Source: Diospyros lotus
Taxonomy: Eukaryota; Streptophyta; Magnoliopsida; Ericales; Ebenaceae
NCBI RefSeq assembly: GCF_014633365.1
Contig: NC_068346.1
Span: 11,925,030 to 11,989,029 of the forward strand
Direction: 5' to 3'
Length of the DNA: 64,000 bases
Both the position numbers and the translations under genes were made by a program. Positions within the stretch are counted from its first letter, which is position 1. Every line of letters begins with the position of its first letter. Positions 61,406-64,000 of the stretch are shown here, piece by piece. The notes below the pieces were generated by a model that saw only the letters and a list, made by a program, of their open reading frames with translations, searched no databases and had not been told where the DNA came from.

Positions 61406-62182
61406 ACTACCATGTGACCTTACCTTCAAAATGATTGTAAACATTGGAATACGCCAACTCTAACATATTCTATTTTCTTAAAAGATAATGACTCTTGAAA
61501 GATACTTTATATGTTCCTTCCCTACCAAACAATGAGCTCACTTTTTCAACGTTGTAATATTCATTCCATAAAGCAAGTTCTTCTTGGCTAAACAACTAAG
61601 TCATTTCTCACTCGTGTTACTAAGCCTTTTATGCCATAAATCAATGACCTGGTTTTCTTTCACCGCATTAACAACACCTTTGTAAAGTTTAGCTTCTATT
61701 ACATATAAGCTACCACACTTCTTTCCACGAGCCATAGTTAATGAACCTTCATTGAGTTTCCATTGCTCATCCCCAAAGGTGTTGGAATAACCCTCATCAT
61801 CAAGCTTCTTTATCGACATCAAATTCAACCGAACATTTGCCTCATGTTTCACATCTTTTAGTACCAAGGTAGTTTCATTATTGGTTACCAAGCAAACATT
61901 TCCAACGCTAACAACTTTTGACATTATTACCCATTTTCAAGATACAAAAGTCACCAGGTGTGTAAGAAGTAAAGAACTATTTCCTTGATGTAACTTGAAG
62001 CGAAGCTCCACTATCAACAACCCAACTAGTCTCATGGGATGCTAAATTTATCAAATTCTCACCACGAACAATAACAAGATCACTAAAATAAATGGAGGCA
62101 ACATAATCATTATTTTCGTGATCCTTATCTTGCTTCTAATTGGCATTTTTTTTTTTTTTGTCTCGCTTATATTGGAAACACT
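61406..62182 (-). pseudogene. Copia gag end, protease, GAG-pre-integrase and integrase N-terminus
   Basis: Read from 62182 downward: a zinc-knuckle end (ECFQYKRDKKK), then SWVVDSGAS (aspartic protease active site, about 61995-62025), FFTSYTPGDF, then the long frame 61601-61924 with TTLVLKDVKHEANVRLNLMS, GYSNTFGDEQWKL, GKKCGSLYVIEAKLY and LWHKRLSN (GAG-pre-integrase), then HCLVGKEHI (integrase zinc-binding region). This is the normal Ty1/copia order gag-PR-IN and fixes the element on the minus strand. Stops occur after the protease and in the integrase zinc region. CACTA-3 interrupts gag at 62183. Confidence 0.9.
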
Positions 62183-64000
62183 CATTACAAGAAGTATGAC
62201 ATTTGCCTACATTTTTTTCAGCTACATTTATGAAAATGTAGCTAATAATTCAAATTTTGCTACGTTTTTAAGTTAACGTAGCTAAATCTTTCAAATATTG
62301 GAGGCAAAACTTTATATGATGAAAAATTTTTATTAGCTACATTTTAAAACGTCGCCAATACCTAAATGATAAGGCAACATTTAGAAAATCATAGGTAATT
62401 CTAGAGCGACCAACCAATAACGTAGCTAATTTTATCATTAGTATTAGCTAAGTTTCTTAAAACATAGCCTATACTTTCATATGAATTACCTACGGTTTGA
62501 TTTTTCTTTTAGCTACATTTTAGAAAATGTAGGTATAGTCACTTTGATTGATTTGCTCTTTTTTTTAGCTACATTTTTCAAAATATAGCCAATAGTCAGT
62601 TTTATTTTTTATTTTTTTAGAGGAAAGATGGGCAAGAGCATTGAAAATAAGATGCAAGCTTTGCTCTTTTTTTGTAACACCCGGTGTAATCGGTGTTAAG
62701 AGAATGAGAATGGAAGTGAGAAAGTTCCAAAAATGCCCTTGGTAATGTGAAAGATTTTGAGAATGATAGTGCCCCTATGAGAGAGGGGTATTTTGGTAAT
62801 TTGGATAGTAAAGTCCAATAAAGGGTATTTTGATAAATTAAAAATAATTCCTATGTGGAATTAGGTGTGTAAGTGAATAAAATCCCAATTTGGTATTTAT
62901 GTGGAGATATATGGGATTAATAAATTCTCAAAGGGTATTTTGGGAATTTTGGAATTTAATTCCATAGAGGAATTTAATTATGGAATATTGGAAAAATGGT
63001 GGATATTTTATTATTTATGAAAATAATTATATTTTTCCCTAAATTGGTGGATAATTGTGGTGATACCACATGGATGGTGGAGATGGAAGCTTGGAAGCCA
63101 AGTTTATGTCTTAGAGTGACACTTGGCAAAGTCTTGATCAAGTATAAATGAAGAGATTAAATTAAATACAAAAGAAATTAGTTTAGTCTTTCAAGCATTT
63201 AATGTAGAGTATGATTATGGAGAATTAAATAAATCCAAAGGAAAATGGGAAATTAGTCTCCCATTAATGATGAAAAATTGTGGGATTTATTAAATGGGAA
63301 ATAAATGTTTTATGTCTCTCAAATGTGATGGGGTGAAAATAGTCCCATTAATTTAAATGGGAAAGAAATCAAAAATTGGAAGGATGAGATTGATTCTTGA
63401 AATTAGAAATGGATCCAATGGCTAATAATAAGTCTTGGAAGTGGGCAAGGATTGCCAAATGGGATTCAAGAATCCAAAGGAAAATGAAGGAATGGTAGAG
63501 ATTGTTTGGTTTAAGGAAATCAAAGGCTAGGATTAAATCCTAGCAAAGCACTTGGATTGTGCTTGTTCCAAGGGTGAGATCTTCTCTTGAAAAGTAAGTA
63601 AAAAAAAAAATATAATGGATGAGATTAAAAGCCTCCAAAGCACATGGATTGTGCTTGTTATGGAAGGCTAGGATTTCCTCTCCAAAAGAGAAGAGAATGG
63701 AGGGTGGAGATGAAGTCTTGCATTTAAAATATCAAGACTAGGAAATTAATTCAAAAAGAAAGGAAAGGAAGTGGAAGAAGTATATAAAGGGAAAGAGAGC
63801 AATTGTCTCAAATTTTGCCATTTGAGAGAAAGAAAGTAAGAGAAAGTGAGAGGCTTTCTAATGAGAGGAAAGGAGAAGAAAAAGGGAAGAGAAGGAAGAA
63901 AGAAAATGAAGAAGTGCTAAGGTAAGGGTTCTTCCTAATCTAGTGATCTTTTATTTCTCTTAAATGATAGCTAAGTCTCCTTAAAATTTTTTCTTTAAGG
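62183..64000. mobile_element. CACTA-3, left end only (degenerate terminus)
   Basis: It starts CATTACAAGAAGTATGAC, a one-base variant of the CACTACAAGAA terminus, then carries repeated AATGTAGCTAATA / TAGCTACATTTT words in both orientations up to about 62600, the pattern of CACTA subterminal repeats. It interrupts the copia gag zinc knuckle. Its right end is beyond the window and LTR F is inserted at 62673. Evidence is good for a DNA transposon, moderate for CACTA. Confidence 0.6.
62673..64000 (+). mobile_element. LTR F, left end, runs off the window
   Basis: It begins TGTAACACCCGGTGTAATC after a T-run and has a TATA box (GTATATAAAGGG) at 63780-63791, so orientation is plus. The 1.3 kb seen is AT-rich without genes. 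Whether it is a solo LTR or a full element cannot be decided here. The left flank is TTTTT. Confidence 0.65.

Overview
This is a gene-poor, repeat-dominated piece of a flowering-plant nuclear genome. The evidence is spliceosomal introns, Ty1/copia and Ty3/gypsy retrotransposons, CACTA and Helitron DNA transposons, a Cassandra element carrying a 5S rRNA-like domain, and two transposon-borne fragments of plant genes. I found no intact host gene, tRNA or rRNA gene. The species cannot be told from the sequence.

Layout. Positions 1-1207 are the right end of a CACTA element whose left end lies outside the window. Positions 1790-8014 are a complete-ended Ty3/gypsy element on the minus strand (paired 386-bp LTRs, TSD TCCAT). 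It has decayed gag and protease, no recognisable RT or integrase, and a separate gene-like unit on the opposite strand with TATA box, introns and poly(A) signal. Positions 8015-13113 are mostly unassigned AT-rich sequence with a 92-bp repeat, a T20G25 tract, an AAT microsatellite and two exon-like segments.

From 13114 to beyond the window end, almost everything is one exploded Ty1/copia element on the minus strand. Its 3' LTR lies at 13114-29369 (split), its polypurine tract at 29370-29385, RNase H near 48.6-49.1 kb, RT at 52.8-53.8 kb, integrase at 56.2-57.0, 59.5-59.7 and 61.4-61.6 kb, and protease/gag at 61.6-62.2 kb. Later insertions separate these parts. I placed their ends from TG..CA or CACTA termini plus target-site duplications (TSDs). 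In the 3' LTR, solo LTR A1 contains solo LTR A2, which contains CACTA-1, which contains solo LTR B1. Next to the polypurine tract, solo LTR B2 contains a Helitron (itself hit by solo LTR B3) and CACTA-2 (itself hit by solo LTR A3). The polyprotein is further broken by solo LTRs C1, B4 (holding two Cassandra elements), C2 (holding D), A4 and E, and by CACTA-3, which holds LTR F.

Cargo. CACTA-1 carries an exon of a DUF300/LAZ1-like membrane-protein gene. CACTA-2 carries three exons of an ATP-dependent phosphofructokinase gene and a relic of a CACTA ORF1. Both cargoes lie on the minus strand, downstream of a GC-rich segment resembling the methylation-controlled GC-rich leader of maize Spm. Four LTRs carry clustered arrays of four different CpG-linked palindromic words, the most unexpected pattern in the window.
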